A DNA stretch of 23,897 nucleotides from Microscillaceae bacterium (GTDB lineage Bacteria; Bacteroidota; Bacteroidia; Cytophagales; Microscillaceae): positions 1 through 23,897 of the forward strand of contig DMHB01000121.1 of assembly GCA_003449595.1 (NCBI GenBank), given 5' to 3'. The notes under the pieces were generated by a model that did no database searches, was not told where the DNA came from, and worked only from the letters and a program-made list of their open reading frames with translations. A program made the position numbers and the translations under genes. Of the stretch, positions 13,637 through 22,193 are shown one piece after another. Positions within the stretch are counted from its first letter, which is position 1. Every line of letters begins with the position of its first letter.

Positions 13637-14761
13637 ATGAAAACCCTATTTTTTACAACTCTTTTAGCTTTTTGTATTGGCCATCACTTCTTATGGGCGC
13701 AAGCTTACAGCTTAGAAAACCTGGAGGTAAATTACAGACCTGATAAGCAACAAGAAAATCATTTTACGTATCAAAAACTGAGGCTTTATCCTATTCTGGC
13801 GAAAACCGAATTTTTAGCCCAACAAGTGCCCATTGGCCATTACACATCGCTGAAAGATGCCTTGTTAGCCAAGTCGATCGTGATCAGCGAATCAGAAAAT
13901 AGACAGCTACACCAACCTGATTTTCTGAATATCAACGAAGTAGAGTTAGAAGAAGAAGAAATTCAGACCAATGACTCGGTGCGGCGGGGCAGACGGCAAC
14001 GAACCAATAACCTGCAACAGAACCGAAATAATCAAGCAATACAAAGAACCGTGAACAATCAATCGTCTTCGGCGCAAGTCAATCAGTTGCTCATCGAAAA
14101 CTTGTCGGGCGATACCGTGTATGTAATGGCCGGCGAAATAGTACAAGGCGGCAAGCAAGACAGGGTCATAGCGCAAGATATGCTTATCCCGCCAAGGAGC
14201 GGCCAATTGCCTTTGCCGGTTTTTTGTGTCGAAAAGGGTAGATGGACTTATGGCGATAATGCCAATTTTGAACAATATTATGGATTTTCAAGTGTCAAAT
14301 TGCGTAGCAAAGTATCGGTCGATCGTGATCAAGGGGCTGTGTGGGGCGAAGTGGCACGGGCAAATGCCAACAATAAAGTTTCGACCGCTACTGGAGCCTA
14401 TACAGCACAACTGAGTTCAAAAAATGTGCAAGAGCAAATGGAAGCTTATACCCAATTTTTTAAAGACAAATTAGCTGAAATGCCCAATGTCATCGGAGTC
14501 ATTGTTGTTTCGGGCGATAAGGTGGTTGGGTGCGATATGTTTGCCAGTCCTGTTTTGTTTAAAAACCAGTTTGACGAATTGCTGACTTCTTATGCCTACG
14601 AAGCCATTACCGATGGACAAGAAGTAAACATCCAACCCGACGCGGTAGAAACCTACGTTCAAAATTTACTGGCTGATGAAGCCAAGCAGGAAAAATTTTT
14701 GCAAAACAAAGGGAATGTATTTAAAGATGGAAACCGAAAATTACGGATTTCAAGCTATTAG
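13637..14761 (+). CDS. Secreted DUF6569 (ARPP-1)-like protein
   Basis: The product has 374 residues from the ATG at 13637, which gives a clear signal peptide (MKTLFFTTLLAFCIGHHFLW, then AQA/YSLE). The frame is open further upstream (13166) but that part overlaps the permease gene and is unnatural. Domain: residues 24-95 (LENLEVNYRPDKQQENHFTY, LRLYPILAKTEF, YTSLKDALLA), then an acidic and Arg/Asn/Gln-rich linker (101-145). The main motif block follows (LLIENLSGDTVYVMAGEIVQ, GGKQDRVIAQDMLIPP, LPVFCVEKGRWTYG). This is the pattern of the DUF6569 / ARPP-1 family, whose function is not known. A final helical region follows. It is 50 nt after the permease and ends in a bidirectional terminator. Confidence 0.8.
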   Translation: MKTLFFTTLLAFCIGHHFLWAQAYSLENLEVNYRPDKQQENHFTYQKLRLYPILAKTEFLAQQVPIGHYTSLKDALLAKSIVISESENRQLHQPDFLNINEVELEEEEIQTNDSVRRGRRQRTNNLQQNRNNQAIQRTVNNQSSSAQVNQLLIENLSGDTVYVMAGEIVQGGKQDRVIAQDMLIPPRSGQLPLPVFCVEKGRWTYGDNANFEQYYGFSSVKLRSKVSVDRDQGAVWGEVARANANNKVSTATGAYTAQLSSKNVQEQMEAYTQFFKDKLAEMPNVIGVIVVSGDKVVGCDMFASPVLFKNQFDELLTSYAYEAITDGQEVNIQPDAVETYVQNLLADEAKQEKFLQNKGNVFKDGNRKLRISSY

Positions 14762-14782
14762 CAATCAAGTCGTCAGGGCATA

Positions 14783-14811
14783 AAAAAGGCGGGAAAATTT
14801 CCCGCCTTTTA
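14783..14811. terminator. Bidirectional rho-independent terminator
   Basis: AAAAGGCGGGAAA (14784-14796) and TTTCCCGCCTTTT (14798-14810) form a near-perfect palindrome with A-runs before and T-runs after on both strands. It lies between the DUF6569-like gene (plus, stop 14761) and aconitase (minus, stop 14837), and can terminate both. Confidence 0.9.
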
Positions 14812-14836
14812 TTTTGAAAACCGATGTAGGGCTTGC

Positions 14837-17104
14837 TTATTTCTTTGATTGTTGGGCAATCAAATTCAAGGCCGAACCGGCTTTAAACCATTCAATTTGT
14901 TGGGCATTGTAAGTATGCTTTACACTGATTTCTTCGCGGCTGCCGTCGGCGTGGTTTAGCACCAATGTGAGCGGTTTGCCTTCTTGGAACGTAGTCAAGC
15001 CTACAATATCCAAGGTATCGTCTTCGCGGATTTTATCATAATCGCTGGGGTTGGCAAAAGTAAGCGCCAACATTCCCTGCTTTTTGAGGTTGGTTTCGTG
15101 GATACGAGCAAATGATTTTACCAAGATAGCCCTTACACCTAAATGGCGGGGTTCCATCGCAGCGTGCTCTCTCGATGAGCCTTCGCCATAGTTTTGGTCG
15201 CCAACCACTATCGAGCCAACACCTGCTGCTTTATAAGCACGTTGTACTTTAGGCACTTCATCGTATTGCCCATTGAGCACATTCTTCACTTTGTTGGTGG
15301 CTTCATTGAAGAAATTGACAGCCCCAATCAGCAAATTGTTTGAAATATTGTCTAAGTGTCCACGATACTTCAACCAAGGCCCAGCCATCGAAATATGATC
15401 GGTTGTACACTTGCCTTTGGCTTTGATCAGCAGTTTCAGTCCCTTTAGGTCGGTGCCTTCCCAAGCCTTGAAAGCATCTAATTTTTGCAAACGATCCGAA
15501 GTAGGACTAATGGCTACTTGTACTTGGCTGCCATCTTGGGCAGGTGCTTGGTAACCGGCATCTTCCACCGCATAGCCTTTTGCAGGAGCCTCTAAGCCTT
15601 TAGGTTCGTCTAACATTACTTCTTCGCCATTTTCATTGACCAATTTATCTTTCAAAGGATTGAAAGTCAAATCGCCGGCAATCGCGAAAGCAGTTACAAT
15701 TTCGGGCGAAGCTACAAAAGCACGGGTAGCCGAAAGGCCGTCGTTGCGTTTGGCAAAATTGCGATTGAATGAAGTAATAATAGAGTTGGCGCGGTTCGGG
15801 TCATCGATATGGCGCGCCCACTGGCCAATACAAGGCCCGCAAGCATTGGCCAATACCACGCCGCCCATTTTTTCGAAAGTGCCTAAAATGCCATCTCGTT
15901 CCGCTGTAAAGCGAACCAATTCAGAACCAGGCGTGATGGTAAATTCGGCTTTGGCTTTCAGTTTTTTGGTTACAGCTTGCTCGGCAATAGAGGCGGCGCG
16001 GGTAAGGTCTTCGTAAGAGGAATTGGTGCAAGAACCAATCAAACCTACTTCTAACTTTACAGGGTAGCCATTTTCTTTCACCGCTTGCGCGAATTTAGAG
16101 ATAGGCCAAGCCAAGTCGGGGGTAAATGGCCCGTTGACGTGTGGCTCCAGCTCCGACAAGTTGATTTCAATCAGTTGGTCATAATAAGGAGCCGGATTTT
16201 GATATACTTCTTCGTCGGCGCGTAGGTGGGCCGTATATTGGTCGGCCAAATCAGCCACATCTTTGCGGTTGGTATCTACCAAATAATCACGCATTTTGGG
16301 GCCGTAGGCAAACAACGAAGTCGTAGCGCCAATTTCAGCACCCATATTACAAATTGTTCCTTTTCCGGTACAAGAAATTGAGTCAGCGCCTTCGCCAAAA
16401 TATTCGACAATGGCATCGGTACCACCTGATACAGTAAGAATACCGGCTACTTTTAAAATAACGTCTTTTGCCGATGCCCAGCCGCTCAGTTTGCCTGTCA
16501 GCTTCACGCCGATTAGTTTAGGAAATTTCAATTCCCAAGCCATACCGGCCATCACATCTACTGCATCGGCTCCTCCTACCCCAATGGCAATCATTCCTAA
16601 GCCTCCGGCATTGGGGGTGTGCGAGTCGGTACCGATCATCATTCCGCCCGGGAAGGCATAATTTTCCAATACTACTTGGTGGATAATCCCAGCGCCGGGT
16701 TTCCAAAAGCCAATGCCATATTTGTTTGAAACAGAAGCCAAAAACTCATATACTTCTTTGTTTTGCGAGTTGGCTGTGTCTAAGTCTTGCTTAGCGCCAA
16801 TTTTGGCTTGGATGAGGTGGTCGCAGTGTACCGTGCTGGGAACGGCTACTTTGGGGATACCCGCCGACATAAATTGCAACAGCGCCATTTGAGCGGTGGC
16901 ATCTTGCATTGCCACGCGGTCAGGGGCAAAGTCCACATAATCTTTTCCTCTTTCGAAAGCCTTGGTAGGGATGCCTTCGTAAAGGTGTCCGTACAAAATT
17001 TTCTCAGCTAAGGTCAGCGGGCGGCCTACTGCTTTGCGGGCTGCCTCTATACGCTCGCCCATACGAGCATATACTGTCTTTATCATTTCAATGTCAAAAG
17101 TCAT
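14837..17104 (-). CDS. acn: Aconitate hydratase (mitochondrial-type aconitase)
   Basis: Aconitase interconverts citrate and isocitrate in the TCA cycle using a [4Fe-4S] cluster. The 755-residue length fits the mitochondrial type rather than AcnA or AcnB (about 870-890). The cluster ligands are all present: Cys359 (LIGSCTNSS), Cys422 and Cys425 (ANACGPCIGQW); the spacing of 63 and 3 is the same as in the mitochondrial enzyme. Other landmarks are VHCDHLIQA, MIGTDSHTPNAGGLGMIAIG near the substrate site, KCTTDHISMAGPW, and the domain-4 motif DQNYGEGSSREHAAMEPRHL. No signal peptide, so cytoplasmic. It has its own promoter region and terminator, so it is a single-gene unit. Confidence 0.97.
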   Translation of the reverse strand: MTFDIEMIKTVYARMGERIEAARKAVGRPLTLAEKILYGHLYEGIPTKAFERGKDYVDFAPDRVAMQDATAQMALLQFMSAGIPKVAVPSTVHCDHLIQAKIGAKQDLDTANSQNKEVYEFLASVSNKYGIGFWKPGAGIIHQVVLENYAFPGGMMIGTDSHTPNAGGLGMIAIGVGGADAVDVMAGMAWELKFPKLIGVKLTGKLSGWASAKDVILKVAGILTVSGGTDAIVEYFGEGADSISCTGKGTICNMGAEIGATTSLFAYGPKMRDYLVDTNRKDVADLADQYTAHLRADEEVYQNPAPYYDQLIEINLSELEPHVNGPFTPDLAWPISKFAQAVKENGYPVKLEVGLIGSCTNSSYEDLTRAASIAEQAVTKKLKAKAEFTITPGSELVRFTAERDGILGTFEKMGGVVLANACGPCIGQWARHIDDPNRANSIITSFNRNFAKRNDGLSATRAFVASPEIVTAFAIAGDLTFNPLKDKLVNENGEEVMLDEPKGLEAPAKGYAVEDAGYQAPAQDGSQVQVAISPTSDRLQKLDAFKAWEGTDLKGLKLLIKAKGKCTTDHISMAGPWLKYRGHLDNISNNLLIGAVNFFNEATNKVKNVLNGQYDEVPKVQRAYKAAGVGSIVVGDQNYGEGSSREHAAMEPRHLGVRAILVKSFARIHETNLKKQGMLALTFANPSDYDKIREDDTLDIVGLTTFQEGKPLTLVLNHADGSREEISVKHTYNAQQIEWFKAGSALNLIAQQSKK

Positions 17105-17150
17105 ACTACTTGTTAATTTTATTAGGGTTATTCAAAATCCGAAATGTGAA

Positions 17151-17158
17151 CAAAAATA
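17151..17158 (-). promoter_or_regulatory. Bacteroidota -7 promoter element for aconitase (TATTTTTG)
   Basis: On the minus strand TATTTTTG is an exact TAnnTTTG match, 46 nt upstream of the aconitase ATG (17104). No good TTTG at the -33 position was found. Confidence 0.4.
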
Positions 17159-17199
17159 CAAAATCTTCCACAGACTAATAAGCTGTAGCGAATATTCGC

Positions 17200-17856
17200 T
17201 CACCAATGAATCACTGGTTTTTGGTGCAAGGCCAAATAGGCATTGGCTTGGCTAAAATGTTTGCATCCGTTGAAACCCCGAGCCAAGGGCGACGGGTGTG
17301 GCGCTTCGAGCACACAATGCTTGTCGCGGTCGATAAATTTTCCTTTTTCTTGCGCATACTTGCCCCAAAGCATAAAAACCACATTTTCTTTTTCTTCGGC
17401 CAGCCGGTGGATAACCGCATCGGTAAACTCTTCCCAACCTTTGCGCTGGTGCGAACCTGCTTGGTCGGCGCGTACCGTCAGGGTGGCATTGAGCAGCAAA
17501 ACACCTTGCGCAGCCCACCGCTCTAAATTGCCCGACTTGGGAATATCTATGCCCAAATCTTCTTTAATTTCTTTGAAAATATTGCGCAGCGACGGCGGAA
17601 TAGCCACACCTTCGTTTACCGAAAAGGAAAGCCCGTGAGCTTGGCCGGCTCCGTGGTAAGGATCTTGACCCAAAATGACAACCGAAGCTTGGTCGAAAGG
17701 GCAATGCTCAAAGGCATTGAAGATTTTATTGCCAGCAGGGTAAACCGTATATTTTTGGTATTCTTCTTTGACAAATGCCACCAATTGTTGAAAATAAGGC
17801 TTTTCGAACTCGTCGGCCAATTTTGTTTTCCAAGAAGCTTCTATTTTGACATCCAT
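17200..17856 (-). CDS. ung: Uracil-DNA glycosylase
   Basis: Ung removes uracil from DNA, starting base-excision repair. The product has 218 residues, the normal length. Family-1 motifs are intact: the water-activating loop GQDPYHG (Asp65 catalytic, Tyr67, His68), LLLNATLTVR with Asn123 for uracil recognition, GSHQRKGWEEFTD, and the minor-groove loop APHPSPLARGF with catalytic His187. The last HPSPLS-type residue is Ala rather than Ser. The gene begins 3 nt after the ybeY stop, so it is very likely translated from the same mRNA as ybeY, the RsbW-like gene and DUF4175. Confidence 0.97.
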   Translation of the reverse strand: MDVKIEASWKTKLADEFEKPYFQQLVAFVKEEYQKYTVYPAGNKIFNAFEHCPFDQASVVILGQDPYHGAGQAHGLSFSVNEGVAIPPSLRNIFKEIKEDLGIDIPKSGNLERWAAQGVLLLNATLTVRADQAGSHQRKGWEEFTDAVIHRLAEEKENVVFMLWGKYAQEKGKFIDRDKHCVLEAPHPSPLARGFNGCKHFSQANAYLALHQKPVIHW

Positions 17857-17859
17857 ACA

Positions 17860-18345
17860 CTATACTTTTGAAGTGGGTGAATCATTTTGAAACGTGTTAA
17901 GTCCTAAAGAGAGCATTGCAGGAATAAAATGTGTAAGCAACCGGAGCGCATCATTTTCTTTTTGTCTCATAAGCAATTTGTCTGCTTCCTTATGGTCGTC
18001 GTAGCCCATTAGGTGCAAAACTCCGTGAATCATAACACGCGCTAATTCAACAGAAAAATCGGTCTGAAATGTTTGGGCATTTTCCGAAACCCGCTCAACA
18101 CTGATATAAATATCGCCTTGTACGGTGTGGGGTTTTTCGGCTTGGTCGAAGGTAATAATATCGGTGTAGGTATTGTGTTGGAGGTAGGTTTTGTTGATGT
18201 GCAACAAATAAGCATCGCTACAAAAAATATAATTGAGTGCGCCCAGTTTTTTACCTTCCTGCTTTACCACCAATTTAATCCATTGGCGATACTGTAGTTT
18301 ATTTTTGAGTTTGAACGTGGAATCTTCAGCAAAAAAATTTATCAC
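17860..18345 (-). CDS. ybeY: Endoribonuclease YbeY (16S rRNA 3' maturation)
   Basis: YbeY is a metal-dependent RNase for 16S rRNA 3'-end processing and ribosome quality control. The product has 161 residues. The metal motif is HGVLHLMGYDDHKEAD, with His107, His111 and either Asp117 or His118 as third ligand. The classical form has one residue less between His111 and the third His; Bacteroidota often have an Asp there. Other conserved parts are LHINKTYLQHNTYTDIITFD and GDIYISVERV. After the usual end (near LRLL) there are about 25 extra residues (FIPAMLSLGLNTFQND...) not expected in the core family. The gene lies between the RsbW-like gene (25 nt) and ung (3 nt). Confidence 0.95.
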   Translation of the reverse strand: MINFFAEDSTFKLKNKLQYRQWIKLVVKQEGKKLGALNYIFCSDAYLLHINKTYLQHNTYTDIITFDQAEKPHTVQGDIYISVERVSENAQTFQTDFSVELARVMIHGVLHLMGYDDHKEADKLLMRQKENDALRLLTHFIPAMLSLGLNTFQNDSPTSKV

Positions 18346-18370
18346 AGCGGTAGCAGTAAAAAGTGAGGGG

Positions 18371-18769
18371 CTACATATAGAAAACCAATTCTACGGCTGC
18401 ACCATTCTTGTGGAAATGCACTTCGTCGCTGAGGTGTTTCATTAGAAATATACCCCTGCCACCTGTTTTTTCTAAATTTTCGGGGGCAGTGGGGTCGTCT
18501 AAGTGTTTGAAATCGAATCCCTTGCCTTCGTCTTCAATCAGGAAACTGATATTTTTCTCGTTGACAGTAAGCGATAAATACACATTTTTGCTTTTGTCTT
18601 CGTGGTTGCCGTGTTTGATGGCATTGTTGACCGATTCGGTAACGGCAATCATAATATTGCCGTAGATGTCATCATCGATATGGTGTTTTTCTTTCGCATT
18701 GTCGATAAAACTTTCTACAATCCTAAGATTGTCCATCAAAGAAGGTACTTCGATTTTGAATGTTTTCAT
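18371..18769 (-). CDS. RsbW/SpoIIAB-like anti-sigma factor ATPase
   Basis: The product has 132 residues, a single HATPase_c_2 (GHKL) domain. The N-box is ESVNNAIKHGN (Glu45, Asn48, Asn49), the G1 box is IEDEGKGFDF (Asp80, Gly82, Gly84), and the lid/G2 part is KTGGRGIFLMKHL (103-113). In Bacillus such proteins are Ser kinases that bind a sigma factor and phosphorylate an anti-anti-sigma partner. In Bacteroidota stand-alone copies of this kind are common and their partners mostly unknown. No sigma factor or STAS gene lies in this window. It is 5 nt downstream of the DUF4175 gene and 25 nt upstream of ybeY, so it probably belongs to that operon. Confidence 0.9.
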   Translation of the reverse strand: MKTFKIEVPSLMDNLRIVESFIDNAKEKHHIDDDIYGNIMIAVTESVNNAIKHGNHEDKSKNVYLSLTVNEKNISFLIEDEGKGFDFKHLDDPTAPENLEKTGGRGIFLMKHLSDEVHFHKNGAAVELVFYM

Positions 18770-18774
18770 AGACT

Positions 18775-21700
18775 TTATTTATCAATTTTTTCAAAGTATT
18801 CGTCCACTTCTTTCTTAAAATAAGGAGACAATTGAGGAGGTACGGTTTTCAACAATTCTATTTGTTTTTGTTTTTGGTCAAAAAGTTGTTTCAGGTTCGG
18901 TGGCACAATTTTCGTTTTGGTCTTGGCGGTTTCTCCTTTGCGTTCTTCGTCTTCATCTTGTTCTTTCAAGGCTTTTTCAGATTCGAGCAATCGGGTCTGA
19001 ATTTCTTTTTGACGCTTGATGGTGTTCTCGTTTAGATTTTTGTTCACCAAATCTTTTTCCGTTTCTTCCATCATTTTTTTCAATTCTTGCAATTGCTTGG
19101 TGAGTTGTTCTTTTCCTTCTTTGCTGTTGCCGGCTTTTTCTTCCATTTCACGCAAGGCCCTGCGAATACGCTCTTGTTCAGCTGCCAATTTAGCTAATTC
19201 TTCGGAAAGTTGTCTGCCTGTTTTTTGACTATTTTTCAGTTCCTGAATTTTCTGATTCAATTGGTCTTGCAACTGGCTAATGCTGGTGCCTTTATTTTTT
19301 TTGTTTTTGCTGTTTTGGTTGCTGGGCATCGCCATAGCATTGGCCATAGCGTCTTGCATTTGTTGTAAAATATCGTTGAGCAGCAAGGCCAAATTGTTCA
19401 TAGAGGTCATCGCAAATTGTTGTTTGCCGGTTGCCACATTTACTTTCCGCTCTTTGATATTGGCCGCACTTTCACGCATATAGTCTTTCATTTGTTTGAG
19501 TTCGCGTGTAACAAACGACTCAATTTGGAACATTCGTTTCGAAAGGGCATACAGGCTGTCTTCTATGATTTGAGCATCGTTTTGTAATTTGAGCTGTTCT
19601 TGCGCCAGCTCTTTGTAACGAGGGTCAGAAGTGTTTACTGCTTTGAAGTCCTTCATCAGGCGTTCTTGGTCAAACGAGAGTGTTACTAAGTTCTCCAGAA
19701 TAGCCCGCAAATCGTCCATATTTTCTTGCATTTGCTCCATTTCCATATCTTGCTGCATTTGCTCCATTTGCTCGGCCAATTCCTTCATTTTTTGGGCAGC
19801 TTTCTTTTGCGATTGTTGCGCTTGCTTGTTTTTATTTTCTTGTAGTTGTTGTTTGCTGTTTTGTTGCTCTTGCTTGATGTCTTGTTCTTGTTTGGCTGGG
19901 TCTTCCATCTGGTGAGGTTTTTCCAGCTGCTCGTTCATATCTTGCAATTCATCTATTTCTTTCTGCAATTCATCAAATTCTTGGTTGAGCGATTCTTGTT
20001 CTTGCAGCATTTCATCTTTGCCCATTTCCTTATTTTCATTCTTTTCGGCCAGTTCTTCCTGTTTTTCGGCCAGTTCGCTTAGGTCTTTTTGCACTTGGTC
20101 AAGCTTCTGGTCAAATTGCATTTGTTTGAACATCTCCAAAGCGCGCTCAAGTTCTTTTTCTAAGCTATTTTCCTGACGTTCAATGCGTTGCAACATATTG
20201 ATAATGTCGTCGCTGTTGCGATTTTGCTCCAACATTTTTTGGAGTTCTTGATACAATTTCTTGGTTTCTTCGTCCAATAGCTCGTCCATATGCTTTTGGA
20301 GCTTATCCATTTTTTGTTGGATTTCGGGATTAGGCTCTGCGAAGCGTTCTTGCTTTTCGCGCAGTTGTTCGTTTAGTTCTTGTAGTTCTTGTATTTCTTG
20401 GTTCAATTCTTCGCGTTCTTTGATAAGCTCTTCAAGCATTTTTTTGTCCTGATAGTCCACACTTTGCTTGGTGCGAAGCTTTTGCTCCATATTATCAATC
20501 TTGTTTTGAATTTGTTTCGATTTGCTCGACGAACTTTTGATGTCATCTTCGGCTTTTTTGGCAGTCTCGTCTATGTCTTTGGCCAAGTCTTGTTTGTTGG
20601 GCACTTTGAACTCTTGCACGGTTGTTTTGGCGCTTTTAGCTCCGTTTACGCCGTCGTTGTCCCATACTTGCACAAAGTAAAACAGCCTATCGCTGGGTTT
20701 GAGGTTGAGCTTGTCTAATTCAAGTTGGTAGTAAAAGTTTTGAATGGTTTGGCTACCTACCAAAGGCAGGTTGATGGCTTGCCAAGCATTATTTTTTCCC
20801 TCTCCTTCGATGCGATAAAACAACTTGAGTTGGCTCAAGCCATAATCATCAGACACATTGCCGCCCAAGCTTAGTAAATTGAAGGTTTGCTCGTCGCGAA
20901 AAGCCTGCATCGTAATCGTAGGAAACTGATCGGGTATTACTTGGATAAAGAAGTTGATTTCGTCTTTGTTTTCGGCATATTTATTTTTAAGCCTGATTTG
21001 ATAATTGGCCGATTGGCGCGCTGTTTTTTGAAGTTCAAACAAACGGCTTTGCTTCGCAACAGCTTCGGTTTCTTCTTTTTCATTGAAAATAAGCCATACT
21101 TTGTCAGACTCGTTGGTGTTGAACCGCCAAGTAATTTGTGTGCCTTCGGGCACAATCAGGTTGCCTACGTTGTTCCAAGTTTCGTTGGTTTTGCCCAAAT
21201 AAGCCGGATAAACCAATTGCGCATCGAAGGAAAGCAGCATTGGGCGCTCTACCAAGGCAATTTGGTAATCGGTAGATTGAAATCCGGCAGCTTCGAAGTG
21301 AAAATCAGTCGATTTTTGTAGTTTATTGAAAGTATAAGCAAAGGTTTGGGTATCTTTCTTTTCCATTTTGTAGCGCCTGCCGCCTGCCCACAAATACACA
21401 TCCAAAGGCAGACTTTTGCCTTCCATTTTTAATGAAACGTGAAAATCCTCGTTTTTGAAAGCTTGTAAGTTTTTGGTCTGTAGCTGAAAGCTGAAAGGCG
21501 CACTGGGTGTAGGTGTTTTGCGGTTGAAGTAAATGATGCGGGCGGTGGTTTCTGTAAAAAATTGTGGGGCAATCAATAGCAAAATCAATATCAAGGCCGC
21601 AGGGGGAATGGCATAGCGTAAATACCTGCGATTTTCGGCATACTGAACAGCATCTTGAAACCGAACCAGCATCAACGACTGCGAGCGCTGCGCGATGCTG

Positions 21701-22089
21701 GCCTGAACCAATGCGTTTTCTTGGGTAGATAACTTTTGTAATTGTATGGTATTGAGAAGCTTGTCTTCAACTTCCGGAAAATAGTTGCCAATTTGGCGGG
21801 CAGCCTCTTCATCGCTCAATTGTCTGCGAATTTTGAGCAAAGCACCTGCCGGAATCAAAATCCAATAAATAACCGAACCTGCCAACAACCCCAAAAAAGA
21901 AAAAAACAAAAAACCCCGCAGCCACGAAGGAAACCGGGCAAAAAACTCTAAGGTATTGAATAGCAAATAGGTGCTTAAAACTAAGCCAACAGCAATCAAA
22001 CTCCCTTTCAGGATTTGATTGATATAAAACTTCTGCTTGTATTGGCGGAGGCTTGCCATTAACAGATGGAGGGGAGAGGAACCGTGCAT
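18775..22089 (-). CDS. Large coiled-coil membrane protein, DUF4175 family
   Basis: The product has 1104 residues, typical of the Bacteroidota DUF4175 family. I keep the first ATG because SPLHLLMASLRQYKQKFYIN fits the usual N-terminal helix before the first membrane segment. Membrane helices lie at about 31-47, 58-83 and 158-176. Residues about 185-500 are beta-rich, probably Ig-like periplasmic domains (FSFQLQTKNLQAFKNEDFHV, YPAYLGKTNETW, NVSDDYGLSQLKLFYRIEGE, DRLFYFVQVWDND). Residues about 505-1085 are an extraordinarily charged coiled coil (IDNMEQKLRTKQ, EELNQEIQELQELNEQLREK, many Gln/Glu/Met/Lys heptads). A long periplasmic stalk or scaffold is inferred; the family function is unknown. It is first in a unit with the RsbW-like gene, ybeY and ung. 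Antisense frames over the coiled coil are shadows. Confidence 0.9.
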   Translation of the reverse strand: MHGSSPLHLLMASLRQYKQKFYINQILKGSLIAVGLVLSTYLLFNTLEFFARFPSWLRGFLFFSFLGLLAGSVIYWILIPAGALLKIRRQLSDEEAARQIGNYFPEVEDKLLNTIQLQKLSTQENALVQASIAQRSQSLMLVRFQDAVQYAENRRYLRYAIPPAALILILLLIAPQFFTETTARIIYFNRKTPTPSAPFSFQLQTKNLQAFKNEDFHVSLKMEGKSLPLDVYLWAGGRRYKMEKKDTQTFAYTFNKLQKSTDFHFEAAGFQSTDYQIALVERPMLLSFDAQLVYPAYLGKTNETWNNVGNLIVPEGTQITWRFNTNESDKVWLIFNEKEETEAVAKQSRLFELQKTARQSANYQIRLKNKYAENKDEINFFIQVIPDQFPTITMQAFRDEQTFNLLSLGGNVSDDYGLSQLKLFYRIEGEGKNNAWQAINLPLVGSQTIQNFYYQLELDKLNLKPSDRLFYFVQVWDNDGVNGAKSAKTTVQEFKVPNKQDLAKDIDETAKKAEDDIKSSSSKSKQIQNKIDNMEQKLRTKQSVDYQDKKMLEELIKEREELNQEIQELQELNEQLREKQERFAEPNPEIQQKMDKLQKHMDELLDEETKKLYQELQKMLEQNRNSDDIINMLQRIERQENSLEKELERALEMFKQMQFDQKLDQVQKDLSELAEKQEELAEKNENKEMGKDEMLQEQESLNQEFDELQKEIDELQDMNEQLEKPHQMEDPAKQEQDIKQEQQNSKQQLQENKNKQAQQSQKKAAQKMKELAEQMEQMQQDMEMEQMQENMDDLRAILENLVTLSFDQERLMKDFKAVNTSDPRYKELAQEQLKLQNDAQIIEDSLYALSKRMFQIESFVTRELKQMKDYMRESAANIKERKVNVATGKQQFAMTSMNNLALLLNDILQQMQDAMANAMAMPSNQNSKNKKNKGTSISQLQDQLNQKIQELKNSQKTGRQLSEELAKLAAEQERIRRALREMEEKAGNSKEGKEQLTKQLQELKKMMEETEKDLVNKNLNENTIKRQKEIQTRLLESEKALKEQDEDEERKGETAKTKTKIVPPNLKQLFDQKQKQIELLKTVPPQLSPYFKKEVDEYFEKIDK

Positions 22090-22166
22090 AGTTTTATGAT
22101 GATTATGACAGACAATTTAATTATTTCTATCGAATTTTTGGCTAATTGTTACAGAATCACAACAAA

Positions 22167-22181
22167 AACAAACGCTTTGTT
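22167..22181 (-). terminator. Possible terminator of the TonB-dependent receptor gene
   Basis: AACAAA-CGC-TTTGTT is a 6-bp stem with a 3-nt loop. Read on the minus strand it is followed by a T-rich run (TTTTTGTTG), and it lies 12 nt after the receptor stop codon. The stem is AT-rich and weak. The rest of the 104-nt gap up to the DUF4175 start shows nothing clear apart from a TAAATTGT near-match to a -7 element. Confidence 0.35.
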
Positions 22182-22193
22182 GATTTTTAAGTT

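Noticed and set aside
18832..20718. Several plus-strand frames rich in Phe, Ser, Cys and Leu
   Set aside because: They are antisense to the Gln/Glu/Lys-rich coiled coil of the DUF4175 protein and have no independent support.
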